Shown here one piece after another: positions 24,776 through 37,053 of a DNA stretch of 64,000 nucleotides. The notes under the pieces are model-generated. The model did no database searches and was not told where the DNA came from. It saw only the letters and a program-made list of their open reading frames with translations. The position numbers and the translations under genes were made by a program. This DNA is from Reticulascus tulasneorum (taxonomy: Eukaryota; Ascomycota; Sordariomycetes; Glomerellales; Reticulascaceae). The stretch lies in contig LSAX01000001.1 of assembly GCA_001557505.1 (NCBI GenBank), positions 5,193,613 to 5,257,612 on the forward strand, written 5' to 3'. Position 1 is the stretch's first letter; each line of letters opens with the position of its first letter.

Positions 24776-25953
24776 TTAGCAACCGGCGTAGATAGCTATA
24801 TAAATCAATTAGCGTCAAGTTCCAGATTTATTCTCCAGTCAAAATTACGTACCTTGCGCAAATAGTGTGTACGTATCAGCATGGTTCAAGTTTTGGGCGG
24901 CGGTGAGTCTCTGGACCGCGCTATATCCGTATACATTGTAATCAGATGTGCCTTTTATCTGGCTGAGATGGGTCACCTCATGAAGAGTGGTTGTCGCTTG
25001 GTCCTGAGCGTGGCAGCTTCGGGAAAGTGCAGTCAAGCCAGTGAAGTACAGAGGGCAGTTGACCATATAGCTTTGGGATGGCAGTGTGTATGCCAGGACA
25101 CCGTTGCTGCAGGCACCATAGACATCAGTGCAGTAGTAGCGAGAAACGCCGCCAGTTGTGCTTCCGCACTCGGAAGCAACGCGGGCAAACACTGCAGCAA
25201 CTGTGGTTCGAGTGCTCGAAGTGCTACTCTTGAAGTACTCGGAGACCTTGGCTGCGGCGCCAGAGGCGGCGACTTGCGAAGCCGCTAAGGCGAGCGAGCG
25301 GCAGCTTGTCATAGCATTGAGGGTCGCCGTACGTCGAGTGCCAGTGCAACCCGATTGAACAGCGGTACGCTTTGCCTTCTCGTGGAAGCTGACTCGCATG
25401 TCAGCTGCTTGCGAGCCATCCACCTTGGCAGTGATAGTATTGCTGCTAAAAGGGATGATACCAGAAATCTCGGTTGAGCCAAGTTCAGCAGAGGAGAATG
25501 CACCCTTGGTAACAATTTCGAACGCGCCGCCACTGCTGAGGTCGTGCATCTCGGCGACGTCGAAGTCAACCTCGAGTGTTTCACCAGCCGCAACAATTTG
25601 GAAAGCCTCCTCATCGAGCCCGGTGGTGGCGACGCGGAGACGAAGCCCATCAAACTCAACACGAGAATCTAAGATTTCAAGTCAGTTAATTGAGTTCAAG
25701 ATTGGCTTTGGCTGGAGAGAAGACACCCACTGGCAGCATAAACCTCGGCTTTCTCAACCGCTGACTTGTCTAGGAAAGTGCCCGTCTTGAACAGCTTGAC
25801 GCTAGAGTCGCCAGTGTTCGTAAGGGTGGCTTTTATACCAGAGTTGCCGATGACCTCGATCTTCACATCAAGGGGAGTGTCACGCTTGCTGAGGTCTATG
25901 GAAATGGCGCTCACAACGGAGGCGAACAGAAAGATGCCAGCAAGGAACTTCAT
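24776..25953 (-). CDS. Secreted deuterolysin metalloprotease (M35, neutral protease 2)
   Basis: An extracellular zinc endopeptidase of the deuterolysin/aspzincin family, made as a preproenzyme. The start ATG 25953 opens a signal peptide (MKFLAGIFLFASVVSAISI). A propeptide follows (VEVIGNSGIKATLTNTGDSSVKLFKTGTFLD type), then the catalytic domain with CTGTRR, several cysteines, the zinc motif HEVTH and the aspzincin signature GTSDYNVYGY. Exons are 25953-25731, 25668-24853 and 24795-24776. Removing the last 57-nt intron (24852-24796) converts a premature ending into the family-typical YTLFAQAIYAGC. The spliced product is 352 residues, the usual length. Confidence 0.94.
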
Positions 25954-27945
25954 TTTGAACAGATTGACGGGCTTTTTGAAACTGGCAAGCTGATCTGCTG
26001 AGCTTCGACTCTGTAATGTCGATGATGAGCAGAAAAACGATGAACGAGGTGCGACAATCTTGTTACTTTATACTTCTTTCAGGGCAGCAGCTTTTTGATT
26101 GATATGCCTTGACGGGGCGCCAGTCAAGCGGCCATTTCCCATGCTTGGATAGGCGGGAACGGAAGATGGGAGTATCCAGTCGGCCATGATACGCAATGGA
26201 GAATGTGGTCGACAAACGCCAAGTCAGTTATCAGAATAGAGGGTCGTTCTCGTCAATGCAACGCAATGGCTGCAGTCAACTTATCAGCCTGAAGATATCA
26301 CCCTCAGAGTACTTCGGTTAACAGGGGCACAGCCGCTACACGCGACCGGGTGGAAATGATAATACTGATGTTCACATCTCAAAATGGCCAAGGCTAAGAT
26401 GGACAATGGACATGGGCCGCTAGTTACCTGCGGTCTTTACTGACAGTCGCTTATAATCCGAATACCGGCGTTTGGCACACTGACAAGCTAACAAGTAATA
26501 GGCTTGGCAACGAATCTATGCTCATCTATTGTAGGAGAGGTAACCACCGTTGGTACAGCGTGATAAAGCAAAATTTTGAGGTACTCAGAATGGACGGGCC
26601 AGATTGGAAATAAAAGCCTAACCGATATCCTACGACGCCTATCACTACTCCCAAAGGAAGAAGAACTGCGGTGCGTTAGCCAGCTTTCTCCAGAGGGAGA
26701 ATGCCAAAGGCTCGGAGCAAGGAGATGGACCTAAGGGAAACCACACCATGATAAGGAACAAACAAGACAAGGGCTGATAAGATTCGTCATAGATTTAGAA
26801 TATCGAGATCAGTGTGTGATATGCCCAAAGCTCAGGTTGTAATCTTCGCTGAGTTTTGGAGGAGATTAACAAGGAGCGCACACGGAAACAGTTGTCATAA
26901 TCGTAGGGCTGTTACCCCTTCGATGGACCCTGGAGACCTGTACTCTTGATTCAATTGTCCAGGAACCCATCAATCGATGAGCGGGAACATTTAGCAGCAC
27001 AGACAATGCTGGTGGATGTGGGATGAACTGCCGGGCGGGTTCGGCAACATCCGGTTCCTAGAAGAATGCCCCGGCGCGATCTTCCGAACTTCTCCTCAAC
27101 TACTAACCTTCCAAATGATCGATCCACAGACCTTCCTCTTCGGTTATGTTTGCCGAAGCCTTATAGTTGGCGCATAGATCGTTGTTCCATCGCGCTAAAT
27201 GCTGCATGCTAGCGCCGTATCGTGCTACCCCGGTAGGCCACTGCCGTCCTTATCGGCATCCAGTGCCAAGGATACGGATGTGGGGCTGGCTTCTGGATCG
27301 GTAAGTCATTGTTCATTGCCGATGTCCACGTCCGGTGCAACTGTTCCAAAGAAGCAGGTGAGTAGCCCTAGATAATCCCTCGGTAATGAAGCTGATACAG
27401 AGGCATTTCAGTCTTGATTGTTCTAGGCAGGCTTAGTAATCCTGCTGTCACATCACCTCAACCTTATCGAGCCGATCATTCCAGGGCCGATGCACATCAA
27501 GGACAATCAAGTCACGCTACCACCGAGCGGCCTTCGACAAATGCCGTATTGAATACGGCCTGGCGACGCACGCTTAGGTATTCCGATTCAGAAGCTCGTC
27601 CTGCTCTTCTCATGTAACTTTCAGATGAAGTCGCATCGCGGAATCGCCATCTGTATCTCAAATCATTTAGCCATTCTTGACGCTGTGTGGTGTCCGGCAG
27701 CTGATTGTGAGCTCGATTCTAAGAGCGAACCTGGGTCCAAGATCAATAAGTCCGTGTTTTATCAGGCTGGAAAGGACTTAAGCATATCCCACCTCAAGAT
27801 CTGACGTCATTTCGCTGCAAATTCTTTTCCACTTGCCATGCTCGGGAGAAGCTAATGTCACCCCCGAAGCTATCGTTTCCTTCTTTTCAATACATCTCCT
27901 CGAACGTAATCAGCTTCGATCGCAGCACATACTATCGGTTAATCA
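25954..27945. other. Divergent intergenic region, nothing recognised
   Basis: About 2 kb shared by the deuterolysin gene (reverse) and the orphan gene at 27946 (forward), so it should hold both promoters. Short open frames, such as the one at 27414-27617, have no recognisable content. Confidence 0.5.
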
Positions 27946-28563
27946 ATGCGTGGATTTCAAAGTTGCGTGGTACTTCGTGCAGTGTTTCTGCTCGCTGCTT
28001 GTTTAGTCATTCTCGCGTACTACAGCAGTAAGTGGGCATCTGGCGAAAGCGACAAGATGGCGGTAGTCACCGACAACAAGCGGCATGCTGGCGCGCTATC
28101 ACAGCTGTTGGTTGACATTCGGCAAACAAGCATATCTCCACCATCATTGACGCTCAAAGTGACCAACGGCTACACTATACCCCTGACAATCCTAAAGTGG
28201 GATTCCCCGTTGGATCCGCTCGCTATTCAGCTCGGTCTCCTCTCGATCACACTGGAGACGGCCGATGAGCCGCTTGATCTGCCGACCATACAAATACGAC
28301 GGGTTATGCCACCTCCTCCGGACTCGATAATCACCCTTCAACCTGGTGAGAGCAAAGAACAGGAGGTCGTCCTGAGAGAGCCCATTGTGCCACTTAGTAT
28401 GATGACTGGAACGGTTAAGATTAAGTGCAAAGGAACATGGATGAGTGTTTGGCCAATGACAGCCGACAAATTGACCACAAACACGCTGGAAATGCTGCAG
28501 GCGGGGGATCAGGTTCTGACAGGGGACTACGAGACAGGGTCCATAGATGTGAAGATAACCTGA
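27946..28563 (+). CDS. Small membrane-anchored or secreted orphan protein
   Basis: A single-exon frame of 205 residues with a hydrophobic N-terminus (residues 8-27, VVLRAVFLLAACLVILAYY) that could be a signal anchor or signal peptide. The rest reads as one beta-rich domain: LTLKVTNGYTIPLTILKWDSPLDP, then LGLLSITLETADEPLDLPTIQIRRVMPPPPDSIITLQPGESKEQEVVL, then GTVKIKCKGTWMSVWP. From memory, similar single-domain fungal hypothetical proteins exist with the same LTWxTPxDP and MPPxPDxxxTLxPG pattern. The layout is reminiscent of the beta-sandwich propeptide of M35 proteases, one of which is encoded 2 kb upstream. That link is inference only, and no function is assigned. Confidence 0.7.
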   Translation: MRGFQSCVVLRAVFLLAACLVILAYYSSKWASGESDKMAVVTDNKRHAGALSQLLVDIRQTSISPPSLTLKVTNGYTIPLTILKWDSPLDPLAIQLGLLSITLETADEPLDLPTIQIRRVMPPPPDSIITLQPGESKEQEVVLREPIVPLSMMTGTVKIKCKGTWMSVWPMTADKLTTNTLEMLQAGDQVLTGDYETGSIDVKIT

Positions 28564-30378
28564 GCTTTCTGGAATCATGGTCAGCCCATGTGGATTGGGA
28601 CAGAACATGGATTTAAATGTACCATGACTCATATCTCGCCCCATCTCGGCGTCAGTGCCTCATTATCTACATGAGAGGGATTGCGTTCGAAATGGTTGCC
28701 AACTGGTCAGCTTGCAGTTACTCAACCAGGCAGATGCAAGATACCTACATTTCGAGTAGACTTTACGCCTACTACCTCCAAGATAGTAGGAACCTAGAGT
28801 ACCTTAAATCGCAAGATGGGTTCGGACTGTTCCTCCAGACGTAAAACTTAAGTGCCAATTAGTCTTGATGGACTTGTAATAGATATGTTGCATTGTATGT
28901 TTAAGAATTCCATATTGAAAGTGTGACGAGCGGGATCGGGGGAAACTAATATGATGCATATTCTTCGGGTTAAAGAGAATATATGTTGATGCTTCCTGTA
29001 TAGACATGGACATCCAGTCCTTGTTATATAGATCCAGAACTATTGACTATGAATAATAGGCTTGAGGAACTGTTCGTGCTCTGTTCAAGCCGCAGCTATA
29101 CTAGCGACAGAAGCTGCAACTCCTCTGCCGATCGAGGTTGGGTGTAAAGAAAAGGTCTCTCTACTCCATGTGATATCTATGCTTCACTCGTCAAAATATC
29201 TAGAAATATGGTCAGAGATGCGGCCGAGATTATAACACGTATAGATAAGTTGGTCACAAAATTCCAAGCAAGGTAACCTGGCCAGATCTCCATAGGAACC
29301 GCAGCCTGGATGATATTTGTCTACCCTTAACCAAAGATAAAGAAAGCCAAATTTCATTCTACTAAATACCAAATAATGGACTCGTGGGACTTCTCTGGGT
29401 TGGAAATTCCATGCTCCGCTTTCTACAAAGATATTTTCAATTGAAAAGGCAACCCGTCAGATCACGAAGAACATATGAACATAGGCATGGTCCACACATT
29501 CCAATCAACACCGCAACGGTGATTGCCCCTTTGCGAAAGATCCAGCAGCAAGAGAGGCAACAGTCAAGGCATCAAGAGCAATGGGCAGTCGCACCTCTTT
29601 GGCGCAGTAGTGAAGGTCATTAAACGCAAGAATCTTGCCGTCATGTCGTGTGGTTTACTGCCAGAAACTTCTGAACGATGGCGCCTCGGCATCGGATAAA
29701 TTGAAGGAGGCTTGATGTAATCCGTAGACATGAAGGAATGGCGTGGTATACTCATGGCAGCTACTTGCAAGTAAACATGCGACGGAAATCACTATCCTAG
29801 TCATCCAGATGCTGGCTTGATTTTTAAAAGATGATTGTTTGTCGTCGGGTTCAAAGCTGCATCAAACCAGGAACGTATTACTTCGCAGTGACGTAGAAGA
29901 GGGGTAATTAATGCGATAGGAAGTACTTTTGCCAGCTACCATGCAAGGTGCGCAATGAGGTACTTAGTATCAGTTTAATTGTAGCACCTCAAGTGGGGTT
30001 TCCACATATGTAAGTAAGCATTCTATTCTGAGGATACATAAGACATGGGCCCCAGGAGATTCTGATCAGGATCTACTTGTCCCCGCCACTTAGACCGGAA
30101 GTGTCGGAGCGGCTTCTCTGGTTCTCCTCCGAAGCCTTCGTCCATCTGTCTATTCTCTAGTCTGGTCTAGTATCCGGGTACGTGAAAGACTCGAATTCTT
30201 CTATATCTAGCCCCGACTGCAGGATTATGTCCTTTTGCATCATGGCCCAGCCAAGTTTTGTCGATTAGCGACATCGACTACAAGGAACGAATGAATGCTT
30301 GATATGCGGAAACAAAACGTCGTTTACCCATTCGGCCTGCCCAGACAGGCAGTCTTCCAGCGGTTTCCTCGTCAAACT
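28564..30378. other. Convergent intergenic region, nothing recognised
   Basis: About 1.8 kb between the 3' ends of the orphan gene and the desaturase. No coding content is supported on either strand. Confidence 0.5.
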
Positions 30379-31919
30379 CTACGACTCTGCCCCAATAACC
30401 ATAGCTTCTCGCTTGCCCTTGGTTGGTGCTGTACCAATCCCATTATAGTTGCGGTAGAACAAGACACCCTTTCCGTCACCTTTGGCGCCCTCACTGGGCT
30501 CAACCCATTGACACATGCGGGCTGAACGATAGAGGGCCAGGACGAACCCGATTGCTCCTCCCTCCGTGTCGGCACGATAATGACGGCCCATGATCGGTTT
30601 GATGGCCTCAGAAGCCTCGTCCGCGTTGTAGAAGGGAATGCTGCTGACATAGTGGTGCAAAACATGCGTTTCAACAATGCCGTGGAAAAGATGGCGGCCG
30701 ATGAAACCCATGTCCCGATCAATGGTGGCAGCGGCGCCTCGGACGAAATCCCACTGTTCGTTGGTGTAGTGCGGAAGAGAAGGATCAGTATGTTGAAGGT
30801 ATGTGATAGCCACTACAAAAAGAGAGTTCAGATTAGCTGGAGTGTGCAGACCTCTGCCAGCTCTCGCGACTTACCAAGCCAATGGTTAACCCAAAAATAC
30901 GGCGCAAAGTACCACACAGCTATGTTGGCCCATCCGAACCTCTTGACTAAGAATACGAGCGCGGTGATGGTGATTGCGAGGCCGATATCAGACAACAAAA
31001 CCAACTTTGCGGTTTTGTCCTCGTATAAAGGACTGCGAGGATCGAAATGGTTGACACCGCCACCAAATCCGTTTTTCTTGCCTTTGCCTCGGCCTTCTCG
31101 GTGTCGTTCATGGAAATCATGTCCAGTGACGTTGGTCAACAAGTAATTTGGCCAGCCAACAACCTGCTGTAACACGAGCATCAAGAGGGTATATGCAGGT
31201 GTATCCTCGGTTAGCTCTGCGAGTTCGTGGGCCAGTTTGCCAAGTCGACTCGCTTGCTGAGTCCGGGTTCGTGGCACAAAAACCATGTCTCGCTCGATAT
31301 GCCCAGTGGCCTTGTGGTGTTTGCCGTGGGACATCTGCCAGCTGAAGTAGGGGACCAAAAGAGCCGAGTGCAGAACCCAACCAACGCAATCGTTCAATAT
31401 CTGAGAGGGCGAAAAGGCACCGTGGCCGCATTCGTGAGCAATAACCCACAACCCAGTTCCAAAGAGACCCTGCAGGAAAGAGTATACTCCCCACAGCGCA
31501 TATCGGACCGGTTTTGACGGAACGGTCTCTGGAGTGACGAAGTTGTGGAAGACGTAAAAGACGGTGGCAAGGCAGGCGATATCTCGGGCAATGTAGGCAA
31601 AGCCCCTCAATGGGGACCGAACGAAGCAATGCTTCGGGATGGCATCGCGAATGTCTTTGATTGTGAAATCCGGCACTTGGAACTCGTTGCCATAAGTGTC
31701 GATGAGCTTGCCTAGGGAGGCCGGGCTTGCCCCGGAAGCATCAATGGATGAAAGAGAGGAAAGAGATGACGAGGAGGATGAGGGCCGGGGCGAGTCGGTG
31801 GGTGAAGCGACAGCTGTCGATGGGGACGAGATATCCGAATCAACGGTCGTCGATGTGGTGGTCCGGCGAATAACGGGCGTTTTCGCCGGCAATTGTGAAG
31901 AAGAAGCTGTGGCCGCCAT
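30379..31919 (-). CDS. Membrane fatty acid desaturase, delta-12 (oleate) type
   Basis: An ER membrane di-iron desaturase that most likely converts oleate to linoleate on phospholipids. Exon 1 is 31919-30875, intron 30874-30813 (62 nt), exon 2 30812-30379, giving 492 residues. ATG 31919 is chosen for its strong context (CAACCATGGCG) and for the opening MAATASSSQLPAKTPVIRR, typical of the fungal family. The frame extends upstream but without an ATG. All three histidine boxes are visible: HECGHGAFS, HGKHHKATGH and HVLHHY. Hydrophobic segments lie between and around them. A Ser-rich stretch near residues 35-65 is likely disordered and cytosolic. Omega-3 desaturases are close relatives, so the regiospecificity is inferred. 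Confidence 0.92.
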
Positions 31920-34111
31920 GGTTGCCTCTGGATTCCCAAGCAAAAGAGCACGATCTCACAGGAGAAACTGGGTAGGATACCAATTGACAATGAATGAAAG
32001 AGGATTGCCGGTTTTAAGATGGCCAAAGGGTGGACAAAGTGTCGAAATTCCCCAGGAAGGGCCTACGGGAAAGATCAACCTTGTGTGAAAGGGGGTTTCC
32101 GACAGTGTCTCGGTCCAGATGCGTTTTGTTGGGGAGCTGTGGGGATGGATGGGGGTGGGATACATTGGTGGGGTTGTACCCTCATGCAATACGGGTAACT
32201 TTCAACCACCCACCTCCCCATACCTGTCGTGCCTGTCCATGTTCTACTAGGTATGTACGAGGGTAAGGATCCAGCTATGGTCGAACCAGTTCCTCGATGA
32301 TCGACATTTTGTACCTGACTTGTTTTTTCGCCACGCAAAGAGCCCCAGAGAGAGGGAGAAATGCCTCCGCAGCGACACAGACAGGAGCATTGGTCAGAGG
32401 GTGAGGGAGAGGCCACCATCTAGGTGCTGTCCATGTATGCGGAAATTCAGAGATTCTCCGTCACAAGGGGCGCCGGGATATTGTACATGGTCACGACAGC
32501 GTTCGGGATCGTCCAATCGCTCTTCTTGCAGTTGGTTTGCGGTGAGGAAGAGAGGGATGCATTGGCGAGGATGTTGGGCTCTTCCCTAATGATCATCGAT
32601 TCTCCAGTCCAGTCGCCGGGCTTTACCAGTGAGGTGTTTTGATAACTACACATCTCCTAATGTAGCGCAATCATCCGGGGCTTGGCCGCATTCCAGGGCT
32701 TGAACAGCACCACATGCAAATTCTCACCGCCTCTTTCCAAGTCCGCCAGCATATGGGACGGAGGGTCGACGAAAATCGTCCCACCGTCCCTCCTCGCCGC
32801 TCTCTGCATGACAATCTCGAGTCATCTAGAACATCCGAGCTGCAAGGCCACAGCATGATCGCCATTATTAGCCACCGTCAGTGGGGTTTAGTTTGCATGT
32901 TTTCTTGCGACTGATTTGCGAGGGGGGAAGAGATGAGTGCATGCATGTGACAGTGCTGCCGCTCGCCAAAGAGGAAAAAGACCTCACCTATCCCCAAGCA
33001 AGACCAAAACCTACCATGTACAGGTGTTCGAGACTGGTTGATATCACGAGATTCATGGGCACTGTAGTTCATCTTTTTCTTCAATCCTCAGGCGCAAGAT
33101 TGAGGCCTACGTGTTAGGTAGCATCATTCGTTCTTGACAGGAGAGAAAACATGAGTTCTCGCCCGTCATCATCAGCATGCTAAACTTCATGTTTACGTGC
33201 ATATATCCCGCCTCTCGTCCCGTCCCTTGTTACACATGTGAAAAGTTAAAATATACACATCCAGCCAATCACCAGCTATTTCTCGGTGTCATACCCTACT
33301 CCTTGAACCGTGGCGCAACAGTAGCTTGGGAGGATGCCCTTCTTCATCCGAAGCTTGAGTCTGGAGGTTGTAGAATATGTCTCTTGATACTGATGATGTG
33401 ATACAAGCACAAGCTCGAGACCCATGTGACTTATCTTATCTAAAGTTGCAAAAGCGAACAGTATTGAGTAAAGTGGTTCTGAGAAAACGGGTATTTCCAA
33501 AGGCCCAGGGCATATCCGCGTTCCACTGCGTCCCCTCATTTTTTCGCGTCTTTTTTTTCGTGGTCTTTTCTGTTGGGACGGCCTATCAGTTTCTAGACGG
33601 GGGATATTTTTTTTGTTGAGCTAGATGGAATTGACCAACCCTAGGTAGCCCGTCCCCCCGGCTCTTTCAGGGCAAATTTCACTTTCACTTTGCCTGGGGG
33701 GTGTTGTGCGCCCCCGGCGGCCCCTTAAATTCTTTTACACTAATGGGCATGTGTGAATTAGAAGTACCGAAAAAGGACGCTGCAGTGGGGTGCCACGGTG
33801 CAAACTTGATCAGGGGCCGCGGAAACCACCACATGGCTGTTCAATCATCCTCTAGCCTAAATATTCCCTGTCCATGTGTTCCGGGGCAGCACAGGCTGCG
33901 TCTCCATTGAACACGGTTTGACCAGGACTGGCACTCGCTGTACGTAGTAACTGACTTGGAATCATTTGAGCAGCTCTCAATGGTAACACTATGCTTGGTC
34001 ATGACCAATCCAGCTCCTGCACGACCTCTACCTGTGCAGTACTTCTAAGCAAGTCCAGTCAATGATCCTCTTCTCGGTTTCACATGCTTACACTCTCCCT
34101 TCGAAAATACA
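31920..34111. other. Intergenic region, desaturase promoter side
   Basis: About 2.2 kb upstream of the desaturase and downstream of the next reverse-strand gene. Poly-T/pyrimidine tracts occur near 33540-33615. Several short frames are present but without family resemblance. Confidence 0.5.
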
Positions 34112-36449
34112 CTAACCATGACGGCCTTCAAGAACTGCAGATCCAGACATCTGTTGCAGTTTCCTTTCGACCTCTTTGAATTTCCGAAAGAAAAGGTGCT
34201 GTGCCTGTTTCGGAGTGAGTTCTTCGCAAAATTCGACAGTTGAATCCCGCCAGGACACCCGAGGCATGATTAAGACTTGATCTCGGGTACCCGAGCGCTG
34301 CCTTAGCCGCACATCTCTCGCCGTCCCAGCAGATTCTTGTCTCTGATGACTCCATGTCAGCATCGGATATGCTCTAGTCTGCGTAGTGCGGAAACTTACT
34401 GGGTGCGGTTGGGCTTCCGCAGCTAGCACCAGTGGAACTCCTGATGTCGGCGATGCTGCAATTGCGCTTCTTGCCCCTGGTAGCCATGCGTGGCGAGTTT
34501 TATCGTTCATGGCTCCGAAGCCTGGCTGGGCATCCAGCCGCTTCCTCTGCCTCGCCACCGATTGCTCTTGCTCTGTCGCGATCTTCGACGGCCCCGGAAA
34601 ATTCTGTGCCTGGTAATCCAGAGACGTTGCTGAGAATGCCCGGGAACCCCTCAAGCTCTCACGCCTCCTTTTCCAGTCCGATTCGTTAGGTTGCATATCT
34701 TGCCCTTCCACTGCATGTTTCCGTTTGCCTGCTACCTTATTGGCGTCGACATGTTCCTTCTCTATCCAGTGCTTATGAGACACCGCCTTCATCGACTTGG
34801 GGTGCCTGATGTGCACAACATTTAGCTTACTTTGTATGACGTCTTCCGTTTCCATCTCAATGGATTGGACGATTCCACTTCCTGGGGCATCATCGACTGC
34901 ATGAACTTCTCTCACGGCACCTAGCAGCTGAGCTATCAAGTCCCCGATGGCCCCTGTCTCACGGATGAGGTCCCCCAGGGAGTTCCTCACGCCGTCCTTC
35001 TCTTCCGCCAGCCTGATTGCCAATTGCAGAAGCAAGCGATCACCCCCGCGATCCGTACCGAACTTCATCTGCCTGGCCACATCGTTGTTTTGCCAATCTG
35101 ACCTCTTCTGCTCCAGGCGTGACTCGATCATGGAATAAAGCATATCAGGTACCGCAACTTCCAGCTTTGGGATAAGATTGTCCTTCGTCAGATGCCCCGA
35201 CTCTATTGTTGATCTTGTCGCATTCCGCAGTCGTCTTCGGGTACTAACCACCCTGTTCCAGGCGTCAATCGCATGATTCAGATTGTTGCGGTTCCATTTA
35301 GGATCTTTTTGGTCATGGGCCATTCGTTGCTCATGTCTTCGGCAACACCAGAGCTGAACGCTCAGGCTTAACTTCTCCCAGTGACCGAAATAAGTGGCAA
35401 GGTCATTATCCAACTTAGCCAGCATACAGGACCAAAATTCTTTGTCGGATGCGTGACTGGACCTCAGCCATCGGTGCTCGTGTTTGCGGCATAGCTGCAG
35501 GATAGATGTTTTTTCAACGTCAGACAACAGTCGCTCAGCCGCCTCGGCGCCTTCCATCTGGCTCGCAGGCCTTGGCTCCTTGACTGGTATATGTGTTTCG
35601 ATCGCGAGACACATTTGTCTCTGGATAGAATGCCCGTTGGTAGTTGCATCCATGCCCTCCTGCTGAATGCGAGTGTATTCGGGATTGGATGTGTTGGGGG
35701 TTGCGATTCGACGGGAACCAGCAGAGATCGGATCACTGACCTGGCTTGGTTGGCTGCGGAGTATCGATTCCTTGAAGGTGTGCGATTCGACTGTGGTCTA
35801 AATGATAGTTAACATAGAACATGCAACATTGGAAAGGGGCACAGCATACCATGCCGCCCTTGTATGCTGGCCTCGCATTAGATTTTGTTTTGTGCTTCAA
35901 GCTTCCCTGAGAGCTACTGAAGAACACATCTTGGCCGTGTCTAGGCAGTCTTCTAGGGTGGTTCATGGTTGAGGTATGTTGCGATGATGTTGCAAGACCT
36001 TCGCTACGTTCAAACATTGGCAGCACACGTTGCGTCGGAGTACCTGGCAAGTGCCATGTGCCATCGCTTTTCTTGCTTTCTATGTACTTTCGTATGACCT
36101 GGGGCGTGTCTCGAGGCAACCCTGTCTGGGTTCTCAATGATGGGCTGCGAAAGCTTCTGCTTCCTCTGCCTGGCCAGATCTTGTCTTGAACTGCCGGTTT
36201 GCCTCCCATCCAGCTTTTGGGGCCCCTAGGTATGGAATGAATGTGGCGTTTGGAAGTTGATGGGTCTGTAAAGCCCTTCGTGCCTGTGTCGGCTCTTCGA
36301 GGCTCGAGAGATTCTTTCATCAATCCTGGTGAAGGAGGTATAGGTATGTCAATCAAGTTCAGGGTCATCTTGGATTCTGGGGCGGTCAATGGCATCAGAG
36401 CAAGGCGGCGAGGGATGCTTCTGGTGCCCTGATTTGTCGAACTGTCCAT
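34112..36449 (-). CDS. Unrecognised large basic protein
   Basis: I do not recognise a family. The model has exons 36449-35850, 35797-34400 and 34342-34112, giving 742 residues. The first intron (35849-35798, 52 nt, GTATGC donor) is well supported, because its removal joins the N-terminal frame seamlessly to the long C-terminal one (KGGM to TTVESHTFKES). The second (34399-34343, 57 nt, perfect GTAAGT donor, branch CTGAC) is a multiple of three with no stop, so the protein may also exist with 19 extra residues. The N-terminal 220 residues are Pro/Ser/Arg-rich and disordered. The middle is helical and charged (HRWLRSSHASDKEFWSCMLAKLD, SLSVQLWCCRRHEQRM). The C-terminus has a helical TPKQAQHLFFRKFKEVERKLQQM segment. 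A nuclear role is possible but unproven. Confidence 0.72.
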
Positions 36450-37053
36450 CCCGATGTACCGTTCATAAGAGAGTCAATCGACCGCCGACATGCCAGCTTC
36501 GAGTACTAGGTATGGCTGGAGTTTATGGAGATATATGTACCTCGTTAGGATGCAATCGCTTCCGAGTTGGCGAACCTAAACAAGCATAGGTCAAGAGATA
36601 CCGGGGGTTTCAGACCTCATTATTTCATTGATTCATCAGCGCTGTAATCACAGTACGACATCATTTGCCTCGTAGGCTTTGCCGAGAGTTGTTACCCCTG
36701 GCCCAGGCTACTCCATTCTTAACTTCCCGACCCCTGAAGTCTGTTGGGATTTGAACCAGGTAGCAAAAATTGATACTCAACGTACGAACTTGCAAATTTG
36801 ACAAGCCCATTCATCTCCACCTTTCTGATGAACTGTTAATCGGATGTCACTTAAATCGGAGTCGGAAGATAAGTAGCATAATCTCTTATTGATGGTGGAT
36901 ATAACTACCATGGGACCAAAGAGAGCAGAGGTTATTTTCGACTTTCAAAAGATTCTCAGTATATCCGCCTCCATGGATGCGGAATACTTCTACTATTTCT
37001 TTTCTTTTTGTACCAGCATTCGACGTATCAGTTTGCCTAGCAGCTAATGCCGT
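36450..37053. other. Intergenic, putative promoter
   Basis: About 600 bp between the start of the unrecognised gene and the stop of the GT90 gene. A GGGATTTGAACC string near 36749 resembles a tRNA B-box in reverse but no cloverleaf forms. Nothing else was seen. Confidence 0.5.

Noticed and set aside
32424..32642. 72-residue forward frame with a hydrophobic stretch
   Set aside because: There is no family resemblance. It lies in the promoter side of the desaturase and is short enough to be chance.
36735..36830. tRNA-like B-box string (reverse of GGTTCAAATCC)
   Set aside because: The flanking bases do not form a T-stem or acceptor stem, and no A-box is found at the right distance.
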